Source: an uncultured Phycisphaerae bacterium (GTDB taxonomy: Bacteria > Planctomycetota > Phycisphaerae > Sedimentisphaerales > Anaerohalosphaeraceae). From it: a stretch of 7,253 bases of DNA. Positions 1 through 5,882 of this stretch are shown here, one piece after another. The position numbers and the translations under genes are program-made. The stretch is from positions 1-7,253 of the forward strand of contig CALETL010000098.1 of assembly GCA_937920485.1 (NCBI GenBank), read 5' to 3'. Within the stretch, counting starts at the first letter, position 1. Each line of letters starts with the position of its first letter. Below the pieces are notes generated by a model. The model worked only from the letters and a program-made list of their open reading frames with translations, searched no databases and was not told where the DNA came from.

Positions 1-52
1 CCTTATAAACTGAAATATCCTCTGTGTTACAATCCCAGCAAAACAAGGTCAT
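1..52 (-). CDS. 5' end of an unidentified gene with an N-terminal CxxC motif (partial)
   Basis: An ATG at 52-50 on the minus strand opens a reading frame that runs off the left edge after 17 codons, reading MTLFCWDCNTEDISVYK. A near-perfect Shine-Dalgarno sequence, AGGAGGTG (70-63), precedes it by 10 bases, which is the main reason to believe the start. The C5-x2-C8 spacing is what the first knuckle of a small zinc ribbon would look like, but the second pair of cysteines, if any, lies outside the window, so no function can be given. It lies 70 bases downstream of the acyltransferase stop on the same strand and could be cotranscribed with it, unless the hairpin at 99-122 ends transcription. 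Confidence 0.6.
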   Translation of the reverse strand, partial: MTLFCWDCNTEDISVYK

Positions 53-62
53 CAATTGCTAA

Positions 63-70
63 CACCTCCT
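63..70 (-). promoter_or_regulatory. Ribosome binding site of the left-edge gene
   Basis: The minus strand reads AGGAGGTG here, fully complementary to the 16S rRNA anti-Shine-Dalgarno tail, 10 bases before the ATG at 52. It is the strongest evidence that the short frame at the left edge is a real gene start. Confidence 0.65.
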
Positions 71-98
71 CTTTTTTATCTCCCGCGGTTTGGGACAA

Positions 99-122
99 CC
101 CGCCGACCGCAAGGGTCGGGGG
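99..122 (-). terminator. Hairpin directly after the acyltransferase stop codon, possible terminator
   Basis: Bases 103-108 (CCGACC) pair with 114-119 (GGTCGG) around a 5-base loop. The stem extends by three more G-C pairs (99-101 with 120-122) across a single bulged G at 102. It begins at the base next to the acyltransferase stop. On the minus strand it is followed by TTGTCCC, not a U tract, so it is not a canonical intrinsic terminator. It may instead protect the mRNA 3' end or act only weakly. Confidence 0.35.
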
Positions 123-1313
123 TTAAGGAGAGGATATTTGAATACTGTCCAATAAACTCTGGACGGCGGTTTCGAGTTTTTCGGTCAGGGTATGAACGCT
201 TTGTTTTTTGTCCGAGGCTAGTTCCACGGGGATTGGCTCACCAAAGGAAACGGTCACTTTTCGCGAACCGCGGACCGTCGCAGTTCGCACACGAAAGATA
301 TCTTCTTCGAATTTATCCAGCGTCTCGGCCATGCGCTCAATCGTGGGCTTGGCCGCGACATAATCACCGGGATAGCTAAACAACTGAATCACCATAAACA
401 GATCGTCCAGATCAAGCATGGCTTTTTGGCGGGTCTTTTCATCCTCGGCCTCCAGCGCCTTAATGACTTCCCGCCGACACTGTTTAACCCGTCCGGGATG
501 ATTCAACGTGTCATCTTTTTTGACGTGGTATCGCTGTTCGATTCCGTTCAGCACCGACTCGGCCAGCCCTTTGACCCGCTCGGGCAGTGTGCCATCCTGC
601 ACATGATCCAGATACTCCAATTCTTTCACACCCAGAATGCCCTGTGCAAATCGGTAGATCCTGTCTGCCAGCGTCATATCCGGCCGCGGCCGCCACAGGA
701 TTTGCTGCTCCAACCGCCCCATTAATTCAACCAGCGCGTCCGTCGGATCCTGAGTGTATTGAAATTTCATCCCGCACGGCACAAATACAATCGGCCGGTC
801 GGATCGTTTCTGCGCGCTAACCGCAATCGCCGCCGGCCCGTCCATGAACGGCGTCACCGTTTCGTTGACATGATAGACCTCGCCTTCCGCAAAGATAACC
901 AGCGGATGCGAACCTGTCTGCAAAATCTCGATGGCCTGTCGGAACGCCCGCATATCGGCCCCTTCCCGATCCACGCTGAAACAGCCGTGCCGGCGGAACA
1001 ATTGCTGCCGCAGCCAGTTGTCCCGATCAAAAACCTGCCAGGCAGCCATGAAATAAAGACAGCTTCCCACTTTTTGGGCAATTTCGTACAAAATCGGCGG
1101 GTCCGAATGACTGGAGTGATTGGGCGTGATGATCACGCCGCAGCCGTCATTGATCGCACCCTGCAGATGCTCCAGTCCGCGGATGTCAATATCCATGATC
1201 CGCTGGCCCCGTCGCAGAATCCGCCTGCGAAGCGGCCCACAAAGACGGACCACCCAGGGGGTGAGCTTGGGCGACCACCATTTCGGCGGCGTTTTATAGG
1301 GTTGAATGTTCAT
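123..1313 (-). CDS. PlsC-family lysophospholipid acyltransferase with a helical insertion
   Basis: This 396-residue protein is a glycerophospholipid acyltransferase-fold enzyme. The family moves an acyl chain onto a lysophospholipid, typically lysophosphatidic acid, at the cytoplasmic membrane face. Visible motifs are the catalytic HX4D box NHSSHSD (H66, D71), the GxxxxDR box GCFSVDR (110-116), the substrate-binding FAEGE (141-145, a variant of FPEG), and VPCGMKF (178-184). The closing strand VTVSFGEPIPVE (353-364), normally close behind the fourth motif, comes only after about 155 mostly charged, helical-looking residues (190-345). That makes the protein much longer than the usual 240 or so. 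An AGGAGG at 1330-1325 precedes the ATG by 11 bases. The N-terminus is basic with no clear signal peptide. The exact acyl acceptor cannot be told from sequence, so plsC is not assigned. Family is secure; substrate is not. Confidence 0.88.
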   Translation of the reverse strand: MNIQPYKTPPKWWSPKLTPWVVRLCGPLRRRILRRGQRIMDIDIRGLEHLQGAINDGCGVIITPNHSSHSDPPILYEIAQKVGSCLYFMAAWQVFDRDNWLRQQLFRRHGCFSVDREGADMRAFRQAIEILQTGSHPLVIFAEGEVYHVNETVTPFMDGPAAIAVSAQKRSDRPIVFVPCGMKFQYTQDPTDALVELMGRLEQQILWRPRPDMTLADRIYRFAQGILGVKELEYLDHVQDGTLPERVKGLAESVLNGIEQRYHVKKDDTLNHPGRVKQCRREVIKALEAEDEKTRQKAMLDLDDLFMVIQLFSYPGDYVAAKPTIERMAETLDKFEEDIFRVRTATVRGSRKVTVSFGEPIPVELASDKKQSVHTLTEKLETAVQSLLDSIQISSP

Positions 1314-1382
1314 GGGCCTTGGGTCCTCCTTGGATTACAGTCACTTTTGTCGATGCTGAACCGGCATATCCCATACAGCAGC

Positions 1383-1410
1383 ATTGTACAAAAAAAGGAT
1401 ATAAACGCAA
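1383..1410 (-). promoter_or_regulatory. Candidate sigma70 promoter of the acyltransferase gene
   Basis: On the minus strand TTGCGT (1410-1405) and TACAAT (1388-1383) are separated by 16 bases. The predicted start near 1376 leaves a leader of about 60 bases before the ATG at 1313. The -10 box is good and the -35 box mediocre. The position, divergent from the tRNA promoter, is sensible. Confidence 0.35.
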
Positions 1411-1464
1411 GACAATGATAATTTGGTTCCCCCGAAAATTTGGGAAATTTTGCTTGATTGGGGG

Positions 1465-1492
1465 TTGAAATTTCGGCACAAAGGGGTATACT
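1465..1492 (+). promoter_or_regulatory. Sigma70-type promoter of the tRNA-Gly gene
   Basis: TTGAAA (1465-1470) and TATACT (1487-1492) are separated by 16 bases. The predicted start near 1499 lies about 8 bases before the mature tRNA 5' end, the short leader usual for tRNA genes. Confidence 0.65.
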
Positions 1493-1506
1493 TTGGTGTT
1501 CCTCAC

Positions 1507-1578
1507 GCGGGTGTAGCTCAGCGGTAGAGCGTCACGGTGCCAACGTGAATGTCGTGGGTTCGAATCTCATCACCCGCT
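1507..1578 (+). tRNA. tRNA-Gly (anticodon GCC)
   Basis: A full cloverleaf can be folded by hand. The acceptor stem GCGGGTG/CACCCGC (1507-1513 with 1571-1577) is perfect. The D arm is GCTC/GAGC with loop AGCGGTA. The anticodon stem TCACG/CGTGA encloses loop GTGCCAA, giving anticodon GCC at 1539-1541. The variable loop is ATGTC, and the T arm GTGGG/CTCAT carries the standard TTCGAAT loop. The discriminator base is T1578, as in bacterial tRNA-Gly. CCA is not encoded, so the 3' end must be added by nucleotidyltransferase. Loop position 32 (base 1537) is G instead of the usual pyrimidine. The tRNA reads the glycine codons GGC and GGU. Confidence 0.95.
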
Positions 1579-1582
1579 TTTC

Positions 1583-1605
1583 GGAGGGGGTTTATACCCC
1601 GCTCC
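1583..1605 (+). other. Hairpin just downstream of the tRNA
   Basis: GGAGGGGG (1583-1590) pairs with CCCC and CTCC (1597-1600, 1602-1605) around loop TTTATA, with G1601 bulged: eight pairs, mostly G-C. No U tract follows, so it is not a standard terminator; it may mark the 3' processing boundary of the tRNA transcript. Its right arm (1602-1605) is also the left arm of the next hairpin, so the two cannot form together. Confidence 0.5.
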
Positions 1606-1654
1606 TGATAGAGCGAATGCAGATAATGCAGCAGTGGTTTCGCCCTTTCAGGAG
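1602..1654 (+). other. Long imperfect hairpin, possible structured RNA
   Basis: Bases 1602-1617 pair with 1639-1654 in a 16-position stem with 14 Watson-Crick pairs and two mismatches (T1609/T1647 and A1612/C1644). The outer arm is CTCCTGA/TCAGGAG and the inner part includes GCGAA/TTCGC. The 21-base apex contains its own small inverted repeat, TGCA-GATAA-TGCA (1618-1630). No open frame with a ribosome binding site uses this region. It may be a small RNA, a leader element for tig, or a decayed element; the sequence alone does not decide. Confidence 0.45.
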
Positions 1655-1770
1655 TTGCAATTATACATCATAGATTGACATAGCTTTTGCGAGATATCGG
1701 CTAAAAAGTAGTCTGGCACAGGTCGCATAAGTGTTTGAACGCTCGAAACGAGTTTTAGATGCTTGCGGTC

Positions 1771-1802
1771 GCCGAATTGTTTTCGTCGGCTGTTTTTGTT
1801 TT
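1771..1802 (+). terminator. Terminator-like hairpin with U-rich tract upstream of tig
   Basis: GCCGA (1771-1775) pairs with TCGGC (1786-1790), or alternatively CGAA with TTCG inside the same span. It is followed by TGTTTTTGTTTT. This has the shape of a weak intrinsic terminator and would end transcripts coming from the tRNA promoter. It overlaps the only plausible -35/-10 region of tig, so it could instead act in attenuation. The stem is short (5 bp), hence the modest confidence. Confidence 0.4.
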
Positions 1803-1807
1803 ATAAA
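1777..1807 (+). promoter_or_regulatory. Weak candidate promoter of tig
   Basis: TTGTTT (1777-1782) and TATAAA (1802-1807) are 19 bases apart, longer than ideal. If used, transcription would start near 1814. That excludes the ATG at 1807 and leaves a 26-base leader before the ATG at 1840. Confidence 0.3.
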
Positions 1808-1827
1808 TGCTTAAAAAAAAGAAAGTT

Positions 1828-1832
1828 AGGAG
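1828..1832 (+). promoter_or_regulatory. Ribosome binding site that sets the tig start
   Basis: AGGAG lies 7 bases before the ATG at 1840. The in-frame ATG at 1807 has only a T-rich stretch upstream and no such site, so the later start is preferred. Confidence 0.7.
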
Positions 1833-1839
1833 TTTGGTA

Positions 1840-3399
1840 ATGGCTGAAAAAGGCACACAACCGGTCGAAGAAACCAAAGAAAAAAGTGAGAATATCATCA
1901 CCGTCAGCGATGCCGGCCCCTGTAAGAAAAAGATTGAGATCGAGGTGCCCGCTGAGGCGGTCCATGAAAAACTGGATGAAAAATACAAAGAATTGCGAAG
2001 GGACGCCGTTTTGCCGGGCTTTCGCAAGGGTCGCGCCCCGATTCGTCTGCTGGAAAAGCGGTTCGGCACGGATATCACCAATCAGGTCAAGCTGGAACTG
2101 ATGGCCACAGCCAGCGAGGAGGCGATCAAGGACAACGAGATTGATTCCCTGCGGGATCCGGATATCGACCATGAAAAAGTCGAACTGCCCGAAGAAGGCC
2201 CGATGAAGTTTGAGTTTGAAGTTGAGGTTCGTCCGGAATTTGATCTGCCGGAACTGGAAGGAATCGCCATCAAAAAAACCACCATTGAAGTGACCAATGA
2301 ACGCGTCGATGAGGAACTGGCCGCACTGCAGAAACGGGCCGGTGTCTGGGTTCCGAAGGAAGACGGCGGGGCCGCGATTGATGACCAAGTGATCGCCGAT
2401 GTTGTTCTGGTTACCGAGGGTTCGGCCGATCATGATAAGCGTGAAAATATCGAGATCGCCGTCCGGGAAAATGGTTTTGTCGCCGGCATCTCCATCGACG
2501 GACTTGGCAAGCTTCTGATCGGAGCCAAACACAGAGATGAAAAGAAAACCACCGTAGACGTTCCGGCCACATACTTTAACGAAGAGTATCGTGGCAAGAA
2601 GGTCGATGTAACAATTGAGGTTAAGGAAGTTAAGCAGTTGGAGTTGGCTGAATTGAACGAGGATTTCTTCAAGCGGTTTAATGTTCAGGACGTCGATGAG
2701 TTGAAAGAAAATCTTCATGAGCAGATGAGCCAGCAGGCAGAGCGACAGACGCGGTCGGCCATGAGCGAACAGGTTTACAGCTATCTGCGTGAAAATACCA
2801 AACTGGATCTGCCGGAAGCGGTCGTGGCCGAACAATCGCTGTCGCTGCTGCAGCGGCAACACTCAAACATGCTGATGCAGGGCATGACCAAGGAACAGGT
2901 TGACGAGCAGATGGACCAGCTTCGCGCCAGTTCGGAAACTCAGGCCGCTGAACAACTCAAGCTGTATTTCGTGATGGATAAAATCGCTGACAAATTTGAT
3001 GTTGAAGTCAGCGAAGAAGAGATTAACGGCCATATCGCCTATGTCGCCGCGACGCGCGGACGTCGTCCGGAAAAGATGCGGGAAGAGCTTGCCCGCGATG
3101 GGTCACTGGCACAGTTTGCACTGCAGATACGCGAAGAGAAATGCATCGAAAAGATCCTCGAAAAAGCAAATGTAACCGAAGTCGAGGCGACAAAACCCGC
3201 TGCAGCTAAAAAAACTGCGAAAAAGAAAACCGCTAAGAAAAAAACAACAAAGAAAAAAGAAGCGGACGCCGAAGCAAAACCAGCGGCCAAGAAAACCACA
3301 AAAAAAGCGGATGCAGATGATTCTAAAACGTCGAAAAAACGTAAAAAGACATCTACTAAGCGAACCAAAAAGGCCTCTGCTAAAAAGAAAACAGAATAG
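1840..3399 (+). CDS. tig: Trigger factor (ribosome-associated chaperone and prolyl isomerase)
   Basis: This 519-residue protein is trigger factor, which binds ribosomal protein uL23 at the exit tunnel and shields nascent chains. The ribosome-docking signature GFRKGRAP is at 60-67, inside the N-terminal domain (about 15-140). An FKBP-like domain follows (about 181-265), but its core motif reads NGFVAGISIDG where typical trigger factors have an IPGFE-like stretch, so isomerase activity may be low. The helical C-terminal chaperone domain spans about 266-445, starting at the conserved LAELNEDFFKRF. Residues 451-519 form an added tail with 28 lysines in 69 residues, built of AKKT/KKKT units like histone H1 tails; E. 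coli trigger factor has 432 residues and no such tail. The start is chosen by AGGAG at 1828. clpP/clpX, common downstream neighbours, are absent; a strong terminator follows. Confidence 0.95.
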   Translation: MAEKGTQPVEETKEKSENIITVSDAGPCKKKIEIEVPAEAVHEKLDEKYKELRRDAVLPGFRKGRAPIRLLEKRFGTDITNQVKLELMATASEEAIKDNEIDSLRDPDIDHEKVELPEEGPMKFEFEVEVRPEFDLPELEGIAIKKTTIEVTNERVDEELAALQKRAGVWVPKEDGGAAIDDQVIADVVLVTEGSADHDKRENIEIAVRENGFVAGISIDGLGKLLIGAKHRDEKKTTVDVPATYFNEEYRGKKVDVTIEVKEVKQLELAELNEDFFKRFNVQDVDELKENLHEQMSQQAERQTRSAMSEQVYSYLRENTKLDLPEAVVAEQSLSLLQRQHSNMLMQGMTKEQVDEQMDQLRASSETQAAEQLKLYFVMDKIADKFDVEVSEEEINGHIAYVAATRGRRPEKMREELARDGSLAQFALQIREEKCIEKILEKANVTEVEATKPAAAKKTAKKKTAKKKTTKKKEADAEAKPAAKKTTKKADADDSKTSKKRKKTSTKRTKKASAKKKTE

Positions 3400-3430
3400 C
3401 ATTTTGGAATGCTCAAATTCACGTACACAG

Positions 3431-3461
3431 GCCGCCGGAGTCAAAACCGACGGCTTTTTTT
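3431..3461 (+). terminator. Intrinsic terminator of tig
   Basis: GCCGCCGG (3431-3438) pairs with CCGACGGC (3447-3454) with one C/A mismatch and an 8-base loop. Seven T (3455-3461) follow directly, with a second T run at 3465-3470. It lies 31 bases after the tig stop and separates tig from the ATPase gene. Confidence 0.88.
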
Positions 3462-3499
3462 GTCTTTTTTGACAATTTGTCATAAATGCTGGTAACGAT

Positions 3500-3528
3500 T
3501 TGATTTCTCCGCCGTCATAAAGTATGAT
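3500..3528 (+). promoter_or_regulatory. Sigma70-type promoter of the PilT-like operon
   Basis: TTGATT (3500-3505) and TATGAT (3523-3528) are separated by exactly 17 bases. The predicted start near 3535 leaves about 25 bases before the ATG at 3560. It lies just after the tig terminator, where a new transcription unit is expected. Confidence 0.6.
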
Positions 3529-3559
3529 AATATACAACGTTAAGGGAAGGGACTGATTT

Positions 3560-4588
3560 ATGCAAAATAGAAGACAGCTTTTGGATTTTGCAATTACACG
3601 GCATGCAACGGATATTCACATCTGCGCAGGGGCTCCTGTGTTGTTTCGCATCGGGAGAAAGCTCAAGCCGGTCACAGAGGAAAAGCTCACATCGGAAAAG
3701 AGCAAAGAAATCTGCTACGAGCTGCTTAATGATGAACAAATCAAAACACTCGAAGAGCACCTGGATTTTGACTTGATGCTGGCGCATAACAGCGCACGGT
3801 TTCGAATCAATGTGGGGTTCTTCAATGGGACCGTGGGAGCAACCATCCGCGTTCTGGCCGGTGAACCCAAGAAACCTGATGAGTTGTTTTTACCGGAAAC
3901 CGTCAAAACATTGGCTCAAAAGGAAAAGGGGCTCATCCTGATTACCGGAAGCACCAGTCAAGGCAAGACAACAACCATGTCGGCGTTAATCGACCATATC
4001 AATACCACACAGAAAAAGCACATCGTAACCATTGAAGACCCGATTGAGTATGTGCATACCAATAAAAAGGGGATTGTTCGTCAACGCGAAGTGGGCCGGG
4101 ACACAAACACGTTTTATGCCGGGCTTCGCGCGGCCCTGCGGCAGGATCCCGACATCATCGCAATTGGCGAAATGCGGGATTATGAAACGATCAAGATCGC
4201 GCTGACAGCGGCAGAGACCGGGATACTGGTCATGTCTACGCTTCATGTAATTTCAATTGATAAAATGATCGAACGTCTATTGAGTTATGCCCCGGAAGAA
4301 AGTGAAAATACCATTCGCTTTTTGCTCGCCGAAACACTGCAAGGGGTTATACATCAGGAATTGCTCCCCCTGACGCATGGGGGACAGCGGGTTGCCTGTG
4401 AGATTATGACGATGACTACCGGGGCGAAAAATATCATTCGCCGTAAAGGCGGCTATCATCTGCGAACCGTCATTGACACCGGTAAAAAATTCGGCATGTG
4501 CACAATGAGCGAATCTGTCGGAAACTTGTTAGAAGCAGAGCTTATTGCCCCGGATACGGCTAAACGAATACTGGTTAACTATTCTTAA
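3560..4588 (+). CDS. PilT/PilU-like type IV pilus motor ATPase
   Basis: This 342-residue protein is a secretion/pilus ATPase of the PilT branch. These form cytoplasmic hexamers that power pilus retraction. The N-terminal PAS-like domain (1-100) includes the arginine-bearing segment RFRINVGF (80-87). The Walker A loop is GSTSQGKT (130-137); canonical PilT has GPTGSGKS, so several loop residues differ but the GK-T core remains. The Asp box TIEDPIEY (157-164), the Walker B region IAIGEMRD (200-207) with the likely catalytic E204, and the His box TLH (H229) are present. AKNIIRR (289-295) matches the position of the PilT AIRNLIRE retraction motif, and the C-terminal TGKKFGMCTM is also family-typical. 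AGGGA (3548-3552) lies 7 bases before the start. No pilB, pilC or pilin gene is in the window. PilT and PilU cannot be told apart here. Confidence 0.9.
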   Translation: MQNRRQLLDFAITRHATDIHICAGAPVLFRIGRKLKPVTEEKLTSEKSKEICYELLNDEQIKTLEEHLDFDLMLAHNSARFRINVGFFNGTVGATIRVLAGEPKKPDELFLPETVKTLAQKEKGLILITGSTSQGKTTTMSALIDHINTTQKKHIVTIEDPIEYVHTNKKGIVRQREVGRDTNTFYAGLRAALRQDPDIIAIGEMRDYETIKIALTAAETGILVMSTLHVISIDKMIERLLSYAPEESENTIRFLLAETLQGVIHQELLPLTHGGQRVACEIMTMTTGAKNIIRRKGGYHLRTVIDTGKKFGMCTMSESVGNLLEAELIAPDTAKRILVNYS

Positions 4589-4604
4589 GGTATCAGCTAT
4601 TATC

Positions 4605-5219
4605 ATGAAACACATAAACAATAATGGTTTTGCAATTTTGATTGTGTTGGTAGCAGTGGTGATCCTGATGCTGTTGTATTTTGTGCAAATCGATGCTTTT
4701 TTCGGGCCTGGTCTGCCGTCCAAACCGGCGGGAATCGAAGAACATCCGTGGGTACTGGAAGAGTTGCTGGTTCCGGACGATGAGGACATCAAACTGCCCC
4801 GCTCGCCCAAGCCGGAACTGGACGAACCGCTTTCCATTACGGCTCCGGTTCGCCGCAATGATGCGGACCGCGGAAACATCACCCTCTCATTTGATACAAA
4901 TGGCCGAATCGAGGCCCAATGGCAGTGCGTCTATCAGCAAACAGGGCAAGAATACCAGATTGACGCGGACATGAGAGGCAACATCCACGTCAAGCGAACG
5001 TATCAGGATGAACAAGGCAAGGATAAGAGCCGGCTTTTCTTTATCGCCAAAGGTAAGTATATAAAGAAATCCCTAAACGAAAACACCGCCTTGATGGGCG
5101 AAAAAGGAACCGCCTGGCTGATCGGCTGGATGGGCCCGGATCACAGCGTACAGGGCCATGTCACCATCACCACCGACCGGCAATGGGCCGCGGCGTATGC
5201 CTTTGAAAGCTCCCAATAG
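4605..5219 (+). CDS. Single-pass membrane protein with a prepilin-like N-terminus, unknown function
   Basis: This 204-residue protein begins MKHINNNGFAILIVL, then a hydrophobic helix to about residue 27. A short basic leader ending in Gly-Phe before an 18-20 residue hydrophobic run resembles prepilins cleaved by PilD, especially minor ones of the GspK/PilX kind (GFALLIVL-like), but the glutamate at mature position 5 is absent (Ile instead). The body has a proline- and acid-rich linker (about 38-80), then a probable beta-rich globular domain (90-204) with one cysteine (C108). I recognise no family there. The start at 4605 follows the ATPase stop by 16 bases, with TAAGG overlapping that stop as the only ribosome binding site, which suggests translational coupling. 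An upstream in-frame ATG at 4545 would overlap the ATPase by 44 bases and bury the leader; I reject it. A plain signal anchor remains an equal alternative. Confidence 0.8.
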   Translation: MKHINNNGFAILIVLVAVVILMLLYFVQIDAFFGPGLPSKPAGIEEHPWVLEELLVPDDEDIKLPRSPKPELDEPLSITAPVRRNDADRGNITLSFDTNGRIEAQWQCVYQQTGQEYQIDADMRGNIHVKRTYQDEQGKDKSRLFFIAKGKYIKKSLNENTALMGEKGTAWLIGWMGPDHSVQGHVTITTDRQWAAAYAFESSQ

Positions 5220-5260
5220 TTTACAGGAAATCCCTGCAAGAATTGAATTCATTTAATTGC

Positions 5261-5289
5261 TTGCTTATGCAGTGCCGCAGAAGTACAAT
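5261..5289 (+). promoter_or_regulatory. Sigma70-type promoter of the LysM gene
   Basis: TTGCTT (5261-5266) and TACAAT (5284-5289) are separated by 17 bases. The predicted start is near 5296, about 33 bases before the ATG at 5329. It lies in the 109-base gap after the preceding gene, so the LysM gene is probably transcribed on its own. Confidence 0.55.
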
Positions 5290-5328
5290 TCAGTAAGATA
5301 AATCGATTGTTTTTTAGGGGAACAGAAA

Positions 5329-5853
5329 ATGAAGCAACTAATGCCATGTTTGGTCGCGTTGGCTTTGGGGATCGCTGTCGGTGTCGGTATTGGAACGATG
5401 ATTTCGAAGTCAAAAGTGGCCGAAAGTCAGACGAAGATAGATGAGTTGCAGTCGCAGATGGAGATATCGCAAGCCGATGCGCAGAAAGCAATCAAGAAAG
5501 CTATGGACGAAGCGGCACAGCATAAAAAGAAACTTTCCCGTAATCAGGCGTTGATATCTCGGCTCACTGCAGAGTTGGCCAAGATGAAAGCCCAGAAACA
5601 GCAGGCAATCGCCACGCCCCCGGCCGACACAGCGGATGAGGAAGCCGTCTCAAGACCTCCGGCGACTGTTACGCCGTCAGTACCCTCAACCGAATATATT
5701 GTTAAGGACGGAGACAGTCTCTGGAAGATCGCCGAAGAGCAACTTGGAAATGGCATGCGCTACAAGGAAATCCTGCGGCTGAATCCCAATATTTCGGAAG
5801 ATCAGGCGTTGCACGAAGGAACGAAACTGAAAATCCCAACCCAGGAAAATTAA
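5329..5853 (+). CDS. Membrane-anchored coiled-coil protein with C-terminal LysM domain
   Basis: This 174-residue protein has an N-terminal glycine-rich membrane helix (about 7-25, no signal peptidase site that I can see). A charged, heptad-like coiled coil follows (about 30-91), then a Pro/Thr/Ala linker (95-121) and a LysM domain (122-170) with the hallmark YIVKDGDSLWKIAEEQLGN and the ending LHEGTKLKIP. LysM binds N-acetylglucosamine-containing glycans, chiefly peptidoglycan, so the likely role is to tie the inner membrane to the wall from the periplasmic side. No catalytic domain is present. AGGGGA (5316-5321) lies 7 bases before the ATG. The gene has its own promoter and converges with the membrane protein gene at 5883. 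The LysM assignment is firm; the specific role is not known. Confidence 0.9.
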   Translation: MKQLMPCLVALALGIAVGVGIGTMISKSKVAESQTKIDELQSQMEISQADAQKAIKKAMDEAAQHKKKLSRNQALISRLTAELAKMKAQKQQAIATPPADTADEEAVSRPPATVTPSVPSTEYIVKDGDSLWKIAEEQLGNGMRYKEILRLNPNISEDQALHEGTKLKIPTQEN

Positions 5854-5882
5854 TTGCAGTAGCCATCAGGCAGCTTCCAAGG

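Noticed and set aside
1458..1673. Plus-strand frame of 71 codons covering the tRNA
   Set aside because: It runs straight through a complete tRNA gene and its own promoter.
1675..1706. Perfect TTGACA box at 1675-1680 as a promoter
   Set aside because: No acceptable -10 box follows at 16-18 bases; the nearest A/T-rich stretch is at about 20 bases and matches poorly.
1807..1839. Upstream in-frame ATG extending trigger factor by 11 residues (MLKKKKVRSLV)
   Set aside because: It has no ribosome binding site and overlaps the candidate -10 box, while AGGAG sits correctly before the ATG at 1840.
3039..3537. Minus-strand frames rich in Phe and Leu opposite the end of tig
   Set aside because: They are the antisense of the lysine-rich tail (AAA/AAG becomes TTT/CTT) and cross the terminator, so they are shadows.
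4545..4604. Longer start for the 204-residue protein
   Set aside because: It would overlap the ATPase gene by 44 bases and put 20 extra residues before a leader that starts well at 4605.
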